Shown here piece by piece: positions 48,021 through 58,199 of a stretch of 64,000 nt of DNA. Below the pieces are notes generated by a model, which saw only the letters and a program-made list of their open reading frames with translations, did no database searches and was not told the DNA's origin. The position numbers and the translations under genes were made by a program. This DNA is from Caenimonas sp. SL110 (lineage in GTDB: Bacteria; Pseudomonadota; Gammaproteobacteria; Burkholderiales; Burkholderiaceae_C), in the NCBI RefSeq assembly GCF_001044395.1, contig NZ_JANU01000031.1:124001-188000 (forward strand). The letters run 5' to 3'. Within the stretch, counting starts at the first letter, position 1, and each line of letters starts with the position of its first letter.

Positions 48021-48461
48021 TTAAGGCCGGCCCGGCATCTCGTGAACGAGCATCCAGTAAACGTGCAGCCGCTGGACCTGCTCGATGAACCGCGTGAAGT
48101 CCACAGGCTTGCGCACGTAGCTGTTGGCGCCGCCTTCAAGGCTGGCGACGATGTCTTCTTCTTCGCTCGACGACGTGAGGATCACCACCGGCACGTAGCG
48201 CGTGCGGCTGTCGCCACGCACCCGCCTGAGCACGTCGATTCCGTTCGCGCGGGGCATCTTCAGGTCCAGCAGGATCAATGCCGGGACATCGTCCACGTCA
48301 CGGCCGGCGTATTTGCCGGTGCCAAACAGGTAATCGATCGCCTCGATGCCGTCACCGGCCACGATGATTTCATTGCGGACGTGGTTTTCGGCCAGTGTCA
48401 TCAGGGTCAGTTCCTGATGATCCGGGTTGTCCTCCACCAGCAGGATCCGGCTGTTTTTCAT
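48021..48461 (-). CDS. Single-domain response regulator (Rcp1-like)
   Basis: 146-residue stand-alone receiver with no output domain: acidic pair VEDN near residue 9, phospho-acceptor Asp in ILLDLKMPRANG, and K in VRKPVDF. The sequence (ALILLDLKMP, VVILTSS) is of the Rcp1/CheY-like phytochrome-partner type. Strong AGGAGA site before the start. Its 5' end overlaps the 3' end of the upstream kinase by 92 bases, so the kinase is the obvious partner. Confidence 0.92.
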   Translation of the reverse strand: MKNSRILLVEDNPDHQELTLMTLAENHVRNEIIVAGDGIEAIDYLFGTGKYAGRDVDDVPALILLDLKMPRANGIDVLRRVRGDSRTRYVPVVILTSSSEEEDIVASLEGGANSYVRKPVDFTRFIEQVQRLHVYWMLVHEMPGRP

Positions 48462-51093
48462 TTTGTTCTCCTGGGATCAACGTGAAACTGAACGTGGCCC
48501 CTTCGCCCGGCCTCGCCTGCGCCCACACGCGCCCGCCATGGCGAGTGACGATACGGTGCACGGTGGCAAGCCCGATGCCCGTTCCCTCGAAATCGCTGGA
48601 CGCATGCAGGCGGTGAAACGCGTTGAACAGCTTGCCCGCATAGGCCATGTCGAATCCCGCGCCGTTGTCCGCCACAAAGACAATGCGCTCCCCCTCGGGC
48701 GAAAGGCGGCTTCCGACATGGATGCTCGGTGCGGCCGCGCGGCTGGTGAACTTCCACGCATTGCCGATGAGGTTTTCCAGCGCGATGGCCGCCAGGCGCG
48801 CATCGCCGACGCACAGGATGTCGTCGTCGATCTCAACCTGGACCTCACGCTGCGCAAAGCGATGTCGCAGCGCCTCGACAATTTGCCTTGCCTTGGGTGC
48901 GAGGTTCACCAGTTCCGCACGTATCTCCGTGCGCGTGACTCGCGCAAGTGACAACAGGTCGTCGATCAGCTCGCCCATGTGGCGGGTGTTCTCGCGGATG
49001 CGCTCCAGAAAGTGCCGGGCCTGTGCGTCCAGGTCATCGCTATGCTTTGCCAGCAAAGCCCTGCCGAATCCGTCAATCGCTGCCAGAGGCGCGCGCAGGT
49101 CGTGCGACACCGAATAGGCAAAGGACTCCAGTTCGCGATTGGCGACGTGAAGTTCGCGCGTTCGCTCCTGCACCCGGTGCTCCAGCGTCTCGTTGGCCCG
49201 CTCCAGCAGCATGTGGGCTTCCAGCAGCGTCGTCACGTCGTGGGCCAGCACCACCCGCGCAGGACGACCGTCGTAGTCGAGGATGTGCGAAGAAATTTCC
49301 ACCCAGATCAGCTCGCCGCTCTTGAGCTGGTGGCGCCAGCCCCGCGCGCTGCTTCCTGAGGGCAGCCCCGCCAGACTGGAGCGCAACGCGGAAATGTCCT
49401 CGGACGGCCGTATCTGTTCGATGGTCATCGACAGAAACTCATCCCTGCTGTAGCCGTAGTGCGCCACTGCGGCGTCGTTCACCGTCAGGAAGCGCAGCGT
49501 TTCACGATCGAACACCCACATCGGATGCGGATTCGAATCGAACAGCAGGCGGTAGCGCGACTCGCTGTCGCGCAGCTCCTTCTCGGCGCGCCAGGCCCGG
49601 GTCACCTCGAAGAACACGAGCATGGCCCCGGCAGCACGGCCCTCGGGCCCCGGCAGCGGGCGGGCGCTGCCCTGCACCACCTTCTCTGCACCGCCGGACA
49701 GGGGCGCGCGAACGATACAGCGAAAGCGCTCCACGCTTTCGCCTCCCAGTGCTCGCGTCAGGGGCCGCTCTTCTTGCGTGACGCCAGACTCATCGACGTT
49801 GTACAGGCCCAGGTCGACGGGCGATGCGCGCGCGAAATCATTGCTCGCCGTGAGCGCGGCCAGTCCGCCCAGAATGCTGTGGGCCGCCCGATTGACATGG
49901 AGCAACCTGCCCTTGGGATCGACCACCAGCACACCTTCGGCCATGCCTTCGAACACCGATTCCAGCAGGTGACGCTGGTGCTCCATTTCGGCCATGGCCG
50001 CATCGCGCTGCAACGAGCGCTCGACCAGCCGCCGGGCCACGTCCGCAAAACGCCTGTCGAGCTGGTCCAGTTCGCGCAGCGGCATCCGTGCAGCCGGCAA
50101 GTCCAGCGGAAGCCGCTCCTGGGCCAGCGCGTCCACCCGGCCCAGCAGGTGACGCACCGGTCGCGCCAGCACGCGGTCGCCGAAAATCCACGCGAGTATC
50201 GCGGCGGTCAGTGCAATCAGGCTCAACGCCGCGACCTGCATCTGCAGACGCCCGGCCGCTGGCGCAAGGATCTGCGAGCGCGAGCTGATTCCCGCGACAT
50301 AGAGCTTGTTGTCGCCAGCCCGGCCGATGGGCTGCAGCGCGTACAACCAGTCGCTGCCGTCACTGCCGGTGGCGATACGCGCATCCTGATGGCCGGCAGC
50401 GATCGCGCGCTGCAGGAAGCCCTCGGGAACCACGCTGCCCACGCTGGCGGCGCGTGCGCCATTGGAGGCCAGCACCCTGCCCCCTTCGTCAGTGACAAAA
50501 AGCGTGACTTCGGGGGTGAGCGAGAGCTTGCGAAGGTGCATGTCGGCTTGCCCCACATCCAGCGCAAGGTAGGTGACTCCGCGCAAGGTGCGGCCGTCAT
50601 CGTCCCGATAAACCGGAAAGCCGAACGTCAGGATGGGCTTGCCGCTCGCACGGCTCAAGGTGAATTCGCCCACCGTGAAAAGGCCCGTCTCCACCGCGCG
50701 GCGGTAAAAAGGTCGATCGCTTGAATTGATGGCGCTCGCGGGCGCATTTCCGCGGCAGGTCAGGCGCCCCTGCTCGTCCAGCACGCCGAAATTGCCGTAA
50801 CCCACCGGGTAGTGCTTCTGGAGCTTGCGCAGGTAATCGGAACACTCCTGCAGGCTGCCGCCAAACACAGGCGGCGAATAGGCGATGGCCGCGAGCATCT
50901 GTCGGGCGCCCTCCACCAGGCTTTCCTGGTGCGCGGCACCGAGATCGACGACCGATTGAAGGGTTGCCTGCGCGCGGGCCAGCCGCGCTTCCTGCTCGGC
51001 GAGCGAGGCCTGTACAACGACCGCGAATACCGGCGAGATCGCAATGAGCACCAAAAGCGTCAAAGCTGCGCGTAGGCCGAATGTACGTGTCAC
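48370..51093 (-). CDS. Cache/PAS membrane histidine kinase
   Basis: About 907 residues: TM1 near the N-terminus, a periplasmic Cache-type sensing domain (roughly 35-275), TM2, a HAMP linker, two PAS domains (with DPKGRLLHVNRAA and DRETLRFLTVNDAA), a phytochrome-type DHp helix (FAYSVSHDLRAPLAAIDGFG) and a HATPase_c domain (GTGIGLATVHRIV). The last 30 residues after FSFTLIPGE run over the start of the response regulator gene. I start it at GTG 51093, which has a purine-rich AGGAAAG upstream; GTG 51150 is an alternative with no site. Confidence 0.9.
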   Translation of the reverse strand: MTRTFGLRAALTLLVLIAISPVFAVVVQASLAEQEARLARAQATLQSVVDLGAAHQESLVEGARQMLAAIAYSPPVFGGSLQECSDYLRKLQKHYPVGYGNFGVLDEQGRLTCRGNAPASAINSSDRPFYRRAVETGLFTVGEFTLSRASGKPILTFGFPVYRDDDGRTLRGVTYLALDVGQADMHLRKLSLTPEVTLFVTDEGGRVLASNGARAASVGSVVPEGFLQRAIAAGHQDARIATGSDGSDWLYALQPIGRAGDNKLYVAGISSRSQILAPAAGRLQMQVAALSLIALTAAILAWIFGDRVLARPVRHLLGRVDALAQERLPLDLPAARMPLRELDQLDRRFADVARRLVERSLQRDAAMAEMEHQRHLLESVFEGMAEGVLVVDPKGRLLHVNRAAHSILGGLAALTASNDFARASPVDLGLYNVDESGVTQEERPLTRALGGESVERFRCIVRAPLSGGAEKVVQGSARPLPGPEGRAAGAMLVFFEVTRAWRAEKELRDSESRYRLLFDSNPHPMWVFDRETLRFLTVNDAAVAHYGYSRDEFLSMTIEQIRPSEDISALRSSLAGLPSGSSARGWRHQLKSGELIWVEISSHILDYDGRPARVVLAHDVTTLLEAHMLLERANETLEHRVQERTRELHVANRELESFAYSVSHDLRAPLAAIDGFGRALLAKHSDDLDAQARHFLERIRENTRHMGELIDDLLSLARVTRTEIRAELVNLAPKARQIVEALRHRFAQREVQVEIDDDILCVGDARLAAIALENLIGNAWKFTSRAAAPSIHVGSRLSPEGERIVFVADNGAGFDMAYAGKLFNAFHRLHASSDFEGTGIGLATVHRIVTRHGGRVWAQARPGEGATFSFTLIPGEQNEKQPDPAGGGQPGSSGTDPDDTGRKPRPQ

Positions 51094-51303
51094 TCTTTTA
51101 TTACTTTCCTGCCCTGTTTGACCGGTCTTTCGCGTTGACTGCGCGCGCACGGAAGTGATGGGTACTCCATGCGAAAAAAGCTGACGGCCTCACCCGGCAG
51201 TTTGGCGTGGCGGCAACCAATGTCAATGTGTGTATGACCTAAGACCAAGGTACCCACGCAGCACAGGGCCACAGTACACTGACCCGAAATTGCCGGGACC
51301 CGT

Positions 51304-52395
51304 GTGACACAAGAAGTAGTTCAACCCCCGACCATCCGGTTGCTCTGTGTGGAAGACAACCCGGACGACGTCGAGCTCATGGCCATCGCGCTCGAACGCG
51401 CGGACCCGCATCGGCGCTACCAGCTTCACCGCGTGGACGAAGCCGGCGGTTTCACCGATGCGCTGGCCCTGGATTTCGACGTGATCCTGTGCGACTTCAA
51501 CATGCCGCGGTTTTCTCCGTATGCAGCCCTGCAGATCCTGATCGCGCGCCGCTGCCATACGCCGCTGGTGGTGGTCACGCGCGCCATCGGCGAAGATGCT
51601 GCGGTGCATGTGCTTCGTTGCGGTGCCAAGGATTACCTCACCAAGGACAAGCTGGGCACACTGCCCCAGATCATTGACCGTGTGATGACCGAGCGGCGCC
51701 GCCTGCAGGAACAGGAGCGCATGAGCGCCGAACTGGCTGCGGCCTACAGCCGCCTGAAGAAGCTGTCAGCGCGCCTGGTCGTTGCCCAGGAGCGCGAACG
51801 CAATCTCATCTCGCGTGAATTGCACGACCAGCTCGGGCAAACGCTGACCGGCATGGTCATCCACCTGCATGCCGCCGAAAAGACCGCCGACCCCGAAGCC
51901 GCCAAACGCTACACGGCCATCGCAATGGAGATGGCCCAGGGCGCTGTCCAGCAGGTCAAGACACTCTCGTTCGAGCTGCGGCCGGCGCAACTCGACCTGT
52001 TGGGGCTCGTCGCTGCGACCCAGTTCGCGGTGCAACGAATTGCAGAACCGGCAGGGCTCGCGTTCAAGGTGACCTCGCGCGGCGTTGAACCCGCCAGGCC
52101 CGGCGACTCGGCTGCCGTCGTACTGCGGCTGGTGCAGGAGGCGCTCAACAACGCGCTGCGCCATGCCAGCGCAACGCACATCGCAGTTCGCATCCGTTTT
52201 CTTGCCGACGATCGCATCGGTCTGCTCGTCATTGACGATGGCGTTGGCTTTGACAAGCATGAGCTGCTGGACGGCCGTGCGAGCGCACGAAACTTCGGCC
52301 TGCACGGCATGATCGAGCGAACCGAGCTGGCAGGCGGACGTTTGATGATCCGAACCGCGCCCGGCAAGGGCGTTGCGATACGCGCAGTGCTATAA
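51304..52395 (+). CDS. Response receiver fused to a NarX-type histidine kinase
   Basis: 363-residue soluble protein with an N-terminal receiver domain (LLCVEDNPDDVE; phospho-acceptor in LCDFNMPRFS), then a HisKA_3 dimerisation helix (RNLISRELHDQLGQTLTG) and a small HATPase domain (GVGFD, GLHGMIERTELAGG). It lacks transmembrane and sensor domains, so it must receive phosphate from another kinase. GTG start at 51304, 211 bases from the divergent membrane kinase, with the NarL-type regulator 31 bases downstream. Confidence 0.9.
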   Translation: MTQEVVQPPTIRLLCVEDNPDDVELMAIALERADPHRRYQLHRVDEAGGFTDALALDFDVILCDFNMPRFSPYAALQILIARRCHTPLVVVTRAIGEDAAVHVLRCGAKDYLTKDKLGTLPQIIDRVMTERRRLQEQERMSAELAAAYSRLKKLSARLVVAQERERNLISRELHDQLGQTLTGMVIHLHAAEKTADPEAAKRYTAIAMEMAQGAVQQVKTLSFELRPAQLDLLGLVAATQFAVQRIAEPAGLAFKVTSRGVEPARPGDSAAVVLRLVQEALNNALRHASATHIAVRIRFLADDRIGLLVIDDGVGFDKHELLDGRASARNFGLHGMIERTELAGGRLMIRTAPGKGVAIRAVL

Positions 52396-52426
52396 CAACA
52401 GCGCGACAAAAAGATTAGGGGAGTCG

Positions 52427-53074
52427 ATGAAAAATCCTGCGACTACCAAGGCGATCCGAATCGTCCTGGCCGATGACCATGACCTCGTGCGATCGGGCAT
52501 CAAGGCACTGCTCACCATGGTGGCCGGCGTCGAAGTCATCGCCGAAGCACGCGATGGGCAAGAGCTCATCACGCTGGTCGATGACCTGATGCCCGACATC
52601 GTGATGACAGACATTTCGATGCCCGGCATGGACGGCATCACCGCCATCTCAGAGATCCACGCCAGGCACCCGGAGGTTCGCCTGCTGGTGCTGTCGATGT
52701 ACGACACCGTCGATTTCGTCAAGCGCGCGGTGGCCAATGGTGCCTGTGGCTACCTGATGAAAGATGCGCCGCCGTTCGAGCTCGAACAGGCGGTGCGCAG
52801 CGTGATGGCCACCGGCAGCTACTTCAGCCCATCCATCGCCCAGCGTTTGCTGCAGCCGTCCGAGCCCACCATCGACGATGAACTCACCCATCGCCAGATC
52901 GAAATCCTCAAGCTGATCGCGCAAGGGCGCGCATCCAAGGAAATCGCTTACGAGCTGGGCCTGTCACCCAAGACCGTGGACGTGCATCGCGCTCGCATCA
53001 TGGAACGCCTGCACCTCAACGACATCGCAAGCCTCACACTCTACGCGGTGCGCAAGGGACTGATCAAGCCCTGA
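52427..53074 (+). CDS. NarL/FixJ-family response regulator
   Basis: 215-residue regulator: receiver with phospho-acceptor Asp in VMTDISMPGMDG and a C-terminal LuxR-type helix-turn-helix (LTHRQIEILKLIAQGRASKEIA...LSPKTVDVHR). Start ATG 52427 has AGGGGAG upstream; the open frame reaching back to 52373 overlaps the kinase end. It is the obvious output partner of the fused receiver-kinase just upstream. Confidence 0.95.
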   Translation: MKNPATTKAIRIVLADDHDLVRSGIKALLTMVAGVEVIAEARDGQELITLVDDLMPDIVMTDISMPGMDGITAISEIHARHPEVRLLVLSMYDTVDFVKRAVANGACGYLMKDAPPFELEQAVRSVMATGSYFSPSIAQRLLQPSEPTIDDELTHRQIEILKLIAQGRASKEIAYELGLSPKTVDVHRARIMERLHLNDIASLTLYAVRKGLIKP

Positions 53075-53087
53075 ACTGCGTCGGCAG

Positions 53088-54227
53088 CTACGGCGCGAGC
53101 AGGCGAAGCAGCTTGCCGTCGCGTGCATCGGTCAAGAGGTAGATGAGGCCGTCCGGTCCTTGCCGTACATCGCGAACCCGGCCCAGGCCCTCGGCCGCCT
53201 TCTGCTCACGCACGACCTTGCCTCCAGCGATTTCCAGGCGGGCGACATGCCCGAACTTGAGCGAGCCGACCAGCAGGCTGCCCTTCATTGCAGCGCCATA
53301 GCGATCGCTCGTGACGAAGACCATGCCGGAAGGCGCAATCGAAGGCACCCAGTAGTGCAGCGGCTGCTCCATGCCGGCGCGCGCTGTAACGCCCTCGCCG
53401 ATCTTGCCGCCGCCGTAGTTCTCCCCGTAGGTGATGACAGGCCAGCCGTAGTTGCGGCCGGGCTGCGGCAGGTTCACTTCATCGCCGCCTTGCGGCCCGT
53501 GCTCGTGCATCCAGAAGCTGCCGTCGGGCGCGAGCGTCGCGCCCTGCGAGTTGCGATGGCCGAAGCTGTAGATCTCGGGCAGTGCGCCGGCACGGCCGAT
53601 GAATGGATTGCCGGGCGCCGGCGCACCCTCCTTGGTCAGCCGCAGCACCTTGCCGTGGTGGTTGTCCAGGGTCTGCGCATCGTCCTTGCGCGAGAACCGG
53701 TCGCCCAGGGTCAGGAAGAGCATCCCGGCGCGGTCCTCCACGATGCGGCAACCAAAGTGTGCGGTGCTCGCAAACTTCGGCTTCTGGCTGAAGATGACCT
53801 TCACGTCTTCGAGACGCGTCGAATCGGCCGATAGCCTGGCGCGCGCCAGCGCGGTGCTGTTGCCGCCACCGCCGGGCTCGGAAAAGCAAAAGAACAGCTG
53901 CCGGTTACCGGCAAAGCCCGAATCCAGCACGACATCGAGCAGTCCGCCCTGCCCGCCTGCGGCTACTTCAGGCACGCCTGCGAGCGGCGCGCCGACCTTG
54001 CCATCGGGCTGCACGACCCGCATGCGGCCGCCGCGTTCGGTCACCAGAAATCGCCCTTCAGGCAGGAACGCCACGGCCCACGGGTTTTCAAGGCCCTGGG
54101 CAACGGTTGCGGTCTTGAGTACCTGTGCCAAAGTACCACCGGAAGCTGCAAAGAAAAGCACTGCAAGAATGGAGGGAAAGACGGCCCGGGAAACCCATGC
54201 CCGACCTGTGCGTGTGACGTAGTTCAT
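53088..54227 (-). CDS. PQQ-dependent aldose sugar dehydrogenase (YliI-like)
   Basis: 379-residue periplasmic six-bladed propeller enzyme. Signal peptide in the first 34 residues, then family motifs NPWAVAFLPEGRFLVTERGG, HFGCRIVED, GGDEVNLPQPGRNYGW and GYGEN. The family (soluble aldose dehydrogenases, glucose/sorbosone type) uses PQQ. Whether this cell makes PQQ is not shown here; no pqq genes are in the window. Start ATG 54227 or 54236 are both possible. Confidence 0.85.
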   Translation of the reverse strand: MNYVTRTGRAWVSRAVFPSILAVLFFAASGGTLAQVLKTATVAQGLENPWAVAFLPEGRFLVTERGGRMRVVQPDGKVGAPLAGVPEVAAGGQGGLLDVVLDSGFAGNRQLFFCFSEPGGGGNSTALARARLSADSTRLEDVKVIFSQKPKFASTAHFGCRIVEDRAGMLFLTLGDRFSRKDDAQTLDNHHGKVLRLTKEGAPAPGNPFIGRAGALPEIYSFGHRNSQGATLAPDGSFWMHEHGPQGGDEVNLPQPGRNYGWPVITYGENYGGGKIGEGVTARAGMEQPLHYWVPSIAPSGMVFVTSDRYGAAMKGSLLVGSLKFGHVARLEIAGGKVVREQKAAEGLGRVRDVRQGPDGLIYLLTDARDGKLLRLLAP

Positions 54228-54364
54228 GACGGTCATTCTTGCCCAATCAGGTCCGAAACGGAGCCGACCGTTACAGCAACACACTTCTTGCCTATATAAA
54301 TCAATGACTTGCGCGCATCACCTCACTTGACTTGTCAGGATTGACCCCTGTATCCTTGCGACCA

Positions 54365-54940
54365 ATGCATAAATGGCTCATCCTTTCGCTCGCGGTCGCC
54401 TGCACTTGCGCCCAGGCCGCGCCGCACACGGCCGAAGATGAGGTCGGCCGCTTCATGGCCGACAAGGGACTGATCGAGAAGCTCGAAAAAGTCGGCCAGA
54501 CCGTCTCCCACCACACCTCTGACCTGGTCATGACTGCCATGGGATTCCTGGGCGTGCCTTATCGCAGGGGCGGCAACGATGCCGATACCGGCTTTGATTG
54601 CAGCGGATTTGTCCGGTCCATGTATGAGCGCACCGTCGGCCTGGTTCTTCCGCGCCGCGCCAACGAGCAGGCCGCGGCCACCCAGACAATCGAGAAGCAG
54701 GACCTGCAACCCGGCGACCTGGTGTTCTTCAACACCATGAAGCGCACGTTCAGCCACGTCGGCATCTACGTCGGCGAAGGCAAGTTCATTCACTCACCCA
54801 AGCCAGGCGCGCAAGTGCGCGTTGAAGACATGGGTCAAAGCTACTGGAAGACGCGCTTCGATGGCGCGCGGCGCGTGATGGGCCTGGCGCCCGGCGCGCA
54901 GGTGGTGCAGCAGCAGCAGGCACGCCCGTCACCGCAATAA
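54365..54940 (+). CDS. NlpC/P60 family cell-wall peptidase
   Basis: 191-residue exported endopeptidase cleaving peptidoglycan stem peptides. Signal peptide in the first 20 residues (MHKWLILSLAVACTCAQA), then catalytic Cys in FDCSGFV, His in SHVGIYVG and a polar third residue. A Gln-rich C-terminal tail. It diverges from the sugar dehydrogenase gene and is followed by the iorAB-sox cluster on the same strand. Confidence 0.9.
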   Translation: MHKWLILSLAVACTCAQAAPHTAEDEVGRFMADKGLIEKLEKVGQTVSHHTSDLVMTAMGFLGVPYRRGGNDADTGFDCSGFVRSMYERTVGLVLPRRANEQAAATQTIEKQDLQPGDLVFFNTMKRTFSHVGIYVGEGKFIHSPKPGAQVRVEDMGQSYWKTRFDGARRVMGLAPGAQVVQQQQARPSPQ

Positions 54941-55039
54941 GGGCAACGCCAGTAGCCCGTTTTTCCACGTGGGTCTGCCCTCTGTGCAGCCTCTGCGCGA
55001 ATTGCATACCATCGCCGGCTCAACAAGCTGGAGATGTGC

Positions 55040-55543
55040 GTGGCGAAACTCAATGTCAACGGAACCGTGCGTGAAGTCGATGCCGAGGGCGACACCCCCC
55101 TGCTCTGGGCACTGCGCGAGCAACTCGGCCTGACGGGCACCAAGTACGGCTGTGGCATTGCCGCGTGCGGCGCCTGCACGGTCCACATCGATGGCGTGCC
55201 CACCCGCAGTTGTGTGCGGCCTATTTCCACCATCGCGGCCACCGAGAAGATCGTCACCATCGAGGGTCTGTCCGCCGACGGCTCGCATCCCGTGCAGAAG
55301 GCCTGGGCGCAACTGGACGTTCCGCAATGCGGCTACTGTCAGTGCGGAATGATCATGTCAGCCGTCGCACTGCTGCGCGACAAGCCCAAACCCAGCGACC
55401 AGGACATCGACGACGCGATGAGCAACATCTGCCGGTGCGGCACCTACAACCGCATCCGCGCCGCGATCAAGGTGGTCGCCCAGGGCGGCAATACCCGCAG
55501 CGCCGCCCTCAACATCCAGCATGCCGACGGGAGCGTGACATGA
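55040..55543 (+). CDS. (2Fe-2S) subunit of a molybdenum hydroxylase (IorA-like)
   Basis: 167-residue small subunit resembling isoquinoline 1-oxidoreductase alpha and CoxS. Two [2Fe-2S] clusters are visible: plant-type C-x4-C-x2-C in [11 protein letters not shown] and the helical C-terminal set QCGYCQCGM ... [11 protein letters not shown] start at 55040 with GGAG upstream gives (M)AKLNVNG; an ATG at 55034 is the alternative. It overlaps the large subunit by 4 bases (ATGA). It should pass electrons from the molybdenum subunit to a cytochrome. Confidence 0.93.
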   Translation: MAKLNVNGTVREVDAEGDTPLLWALREQLGLTGTKYGCGIAACGACTVHIDGVPTRSCVRPISTIAATEKIVTIEGLSADGSHPVQKAWAQLDVPQCGYCQCGMIMSAVALLRDKPKPSDQDIDDAMSNICRCGTYNRIRAAIKVVAQGGNTRSAALNIQHADGSVT

Positions 55544-57732
55544 ACGGCGACCTCATGGGTGGCGCGGTTTCTCGCCGTGGATTCCTGCAGGTTTCGGCAT
55601 CGGCCGGACTTGCCCTCGGCTTTCACATTCCATTGGCCGGCAGCGCACACGCACAGGCAGCCGCTCCGGAAATCAACGCCTGGGTGGTCGTCAAGCCGGA
55701 CGACTCCGTGGTGATCCGTATCGCCCGGTCGGAGATGGGACAGGGCACGCTCACCGGTCTGGCCCAGCTGGTCGCCGAAGAACTCGACTGCAACTGGGCC
55801 CGGGTCACGACGGAGTACCCCACCCCCGGACAGAACCTGGCGCGTAACCGCGCCTGGGGCAACTTCTCGACCGGCGGCAGCCGCGGCATCCGCGAATCGC
55901 ACGACTATGTGCGCAAGGGCGGCGCAGCGGCCCGCATGATGCTGGTGCAGGCTGCCGCCGATGAATGGAAGGTGCCGGTGTCGGAATGCAGGGCTGCGAG
56001 CGGCGTGATCACGCACCAGCCGTCGGGTCGCACCGTCACCTACGGCAAGGTGTCGGCAGCCGCCGGAAAGCTCACCGCGCCGGCCAACGTCACACTCAAG
56101 GATCCCAGGGACTGGAAGCTGGTGGGCAAGCGACTGGCTCGCCTGGACACCGTCGACAAGGTCACCGGCAAGCAGGTCTACGGCGCCGACCTGCAGTTGT
56201 CCGGCATGCTCAACGCGGCGATCAAGGATTGCCCGGTCTTTGGCGGCAAGGTGAAGTCGGTCAACGCAGCTGCCATCGAGAAGCGTCCCGGCGTGAAGAA
56301 GGTGCTGCGCGTGGGGGACAGCGCAGTCGCCGTGGTGGCCGATACCTGGTGGCGTGCAAAGACCGCGCTCGATGCCCTGCCGATCGAGTGGGACTTCGGG
56401 CCGAACGTGTCGGTCTCCAGCGCAACCACCGCCGCCATCCTGAAGGCGGGCCTGGATGCAAACGATGCCGTTGTTGGCAACAGCAACGGTGACGCCAGGG
56501 CTGCGCTGGCCGCATCCGCCCGCAGGATCGAGGCGGTCTATTCGTACCCGCACCAGAATCACGCAACGATGGAGCCGATGAATGCGACGGCCCGCTGGAC
56601 GCCCGAGCGATGCGAGGTCTGGACGCCCACGCAAAACGGCGAGGCCGCGCTGGCGGCAGCCGCAGAAGCGGCCGGTCTTCCGGCGGCGAAATGCGAGGTC
56701 TACAAGCTGCATCTGGGCGGCGGCTTTGGCCGGCGCGGTGCCGTGCACGACTGGGTGCGCCAAGCGGTGGATATCGCAAAGCAGATGCCCGGTACGCCGG
56801 TCAAGCTGTTGTGGTCGCGTGAAGAAGACATGCTGCATGGCCGCTACCACCCGATCACCCAATGCAAGATGGTCGCCGGGCTGGACCCGCAAGGCAATGT
56901 GACGGCCCTGCACATGCGCATCTCGGGCCAGTCGATCCTCGCCGGTGTTGCGCCGCAGTCGATACAGGGCGGCCGGGATCCGGTTGTATTCCAGGGCCTG
57001 AACGCGCCCGGACCCGAGGCCTCGATCGGCTACAGCTTTCCCAATTTGCTCATCGACCACGCGATGCGCAACCCGCCCGTGCCGCCGGGCTTCTGGCGCG
57101 GGGTGAACCTCAACCAGAACGCCATCTATCTTGAAGGCTTCATCGACGAGATCGCCGCCGCCACCGGTCAGGACCCGCTGGCGTTGCGCCGCAAGCTGAT
57201 GACAGCACATCCCAAGCATCTGGCTGTACTCAATGCGGTTGCTGAGCGGGTGAAATGGGGCTCACCCGCGCCCGATGTGAAGGGCCAGAAAGTCTTTCGC
57301 GGTCTGGCGCAGACGATGGGGTTCGGCAGCTATGTCGCCGCTTGCGCAGAAGTGTCGGTGAGTAATGACGGTGAACTCAAAGTCCACCGCATCGTCGCTG
57401 CCACCGATTGCGGCTACGCGGTCAATCCGCAGCAAATCGAAGCACAGGTCGAAGGTTCGTTCTCCTACGGGCTGTCGGCTGCGCTCTTCGGTGAATGCAC
57501 GATGAAGGACGGCCGCATGGAGCAGGACAACTTCAGCACCTATCCGGTCGTTCAGATGCGCCACATGCCCGCGGTCGAAACGATCATCGTGCCGTCGGGC
57601 GGGTTCTGGGGCGGTGTCGGTGAGCCGACGATTGCCGTGGCAGCGCCTGCCGTGCTCAATGCGATCTATGCCGCGACCGGCAAGCGGATTCGCGACCTTC
57701 CGGTCAGCAAGCACAGCCTGAAGAAGGCTTGA
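55540..57732 (+). CDS. Molybdopterin-binding subunit of a molybdenum hydroxylase (IorB-like)
   Basis: 730-residue periplasmic large subunit. A Tat signal ([16 protein letters not shown]) tops the protein; molybdenum cofactor motifs include GGGFGRRG, the AGxxQS-like segment and the C-terminal GVGEP glutamate loop. The family includes isoquinoline oxidoreductase and membrane-linked aldehyde dehydrogenases; substrate is not deducible. It is coupled to iorA and is followed by soxX just 10 bases downstream, suggesting shared electron transfer. Confidence 0.93.
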   Translation: MNGDLMGGAVSRRGFLQVSASAGLALGFHIPLAGSAHAQAAAPEINAWVVVKPDDSVVIRIARSEMGQGTLTGLAQLVAEELDCNWARVTTEYPTPGQNLARNRAWGNFSTGGSRGIRESHDYVRKGGAAARMMLVQAAADEWKVPVSECRAASGVITHQPSGRTVTYGKVSAAAGKLTAPANVTLKDPRDWKLVGKRLARLDTVDKVTGKQVYGADLQLSGMLNAAIKDCPVFGGKVKSVNAAAIEKRPGVKKVLRVGDSAVAVVADTWWRAKTALDALPIEWDFGPNVSVSSATTAAILKAGLDANDAVVGNSNGDARAALAASARRIEAVYSYPHQNHATMEPMNATARWTPERCEVWTPTQNGEAALAAAAEAAGLPAAKCEVYKLHLGGGFGRRGAVHDWVRQAVDIAKQMPGTPVKLLWSREEDMLHGRYHPITQCKMVAGLDPQGNVTALHMRISGQSILAGVAPQSIQGGRDPVVFQGLNAPGPEASIGYSFPNLLIDHAMRNPPVPPGFWRGVNLNQNAIYLEGFIDEIAAATGQDPLALRRKLMTAHPKHLAVLNAVAERVKWGSPAPDVKGQKVFRGLAQTMGFGSYVAACAEVSVSNDGELKVHRIVAATDCGYAVNPQQIEAQVEGSFSYGLSAALFGECTMKDGRMEQDNFSTYPVVQMRHMPAVETIIVPSGGFWGGVGEPTIAVAAPAVLNAIYAATGKRIRDLPVSKHSLKKA

Positions 57733-57742
57733 GGCGACCGAT

Positions 57743-58192
57743 TTGCGCAACCGGCATGGCTTGAGTGGCCTGAGTGGCTTGCATGCGAAAGCGGCAATCG
57801 TGCTGCTGAGCCTTTCATGCACGGCTGGCGCACAGGGAATTGCCGCGATGGCCGAGCCGCTGACGAATGTGCCCGGAGACGCCGCGCGCGGCAGGGCCAT
57901 CGTTGCCAATCGAACGGTGGGCCTTTGCCTGCTGTGCCACAGCGCGCCGATTCCCGAACAGCCGTTCCAGGGCAATCTTGCGCCCGACCTTGCAGGGGCC
58001 GGTTCGCGCTCCACCGAAGCGCAATTGCGGTTGCGCCTGGTGGACTCCCGCCGCATCAATCCTTCGAGCATCATGCCCGCCTACCACCGCAACACAGGTC
58101 ATGCGCGAGTGGGCTCCGCATGGCAGGGCAAGACCGTGCTCGAAGCCCAGCAGATCGAGGACGTGTTAGCGTACCTCCTCACCTTGCGCTGA
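57743..58192 (+). CDS. soxX: SoxX-like c-type cytochrome
   Basis: 149-residue periplasmic monohaem cytochrome. TTG start at 57743 with GAGG seven bases upstream; the N-terminus then forms a signal peptide with a cut near residue 31. Haem motif CLLCH, distal Met in SIMPAYH, and family lines FQGNLAPDLAGAG and AQQIEDVLAYLLTLR match SoxX of the SoxAX cytochrome. Here it follows a Mo hydroxylase rather than the usual sox operon. Confidence 0.87.
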   Translation: MRNRHGLSGLSGLHAKAAIVLLSLSCTAGAQGIAAMAEPLTNVPGDAARGRAIVANRTVGLCLLCHSAPIPEQPFQGNLAPDLAGAGSRSTEAQLRLRLVDSRRINPSSIMPAYHRNTGHARVGSAWQGKTVLEAQQIEDVLAYLLTLR

Positions 58193-58199
58193 AGCTTCG

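Noticed and set aside
48370-48461. Frameshift in the kinase as cause of the overlap
   Set aside because: Kept open rather than asserted: the regulator has its own strong ribosome site and the kinase domain is complete, so a real overlap is plausible; orthologue comparison would be decisive.
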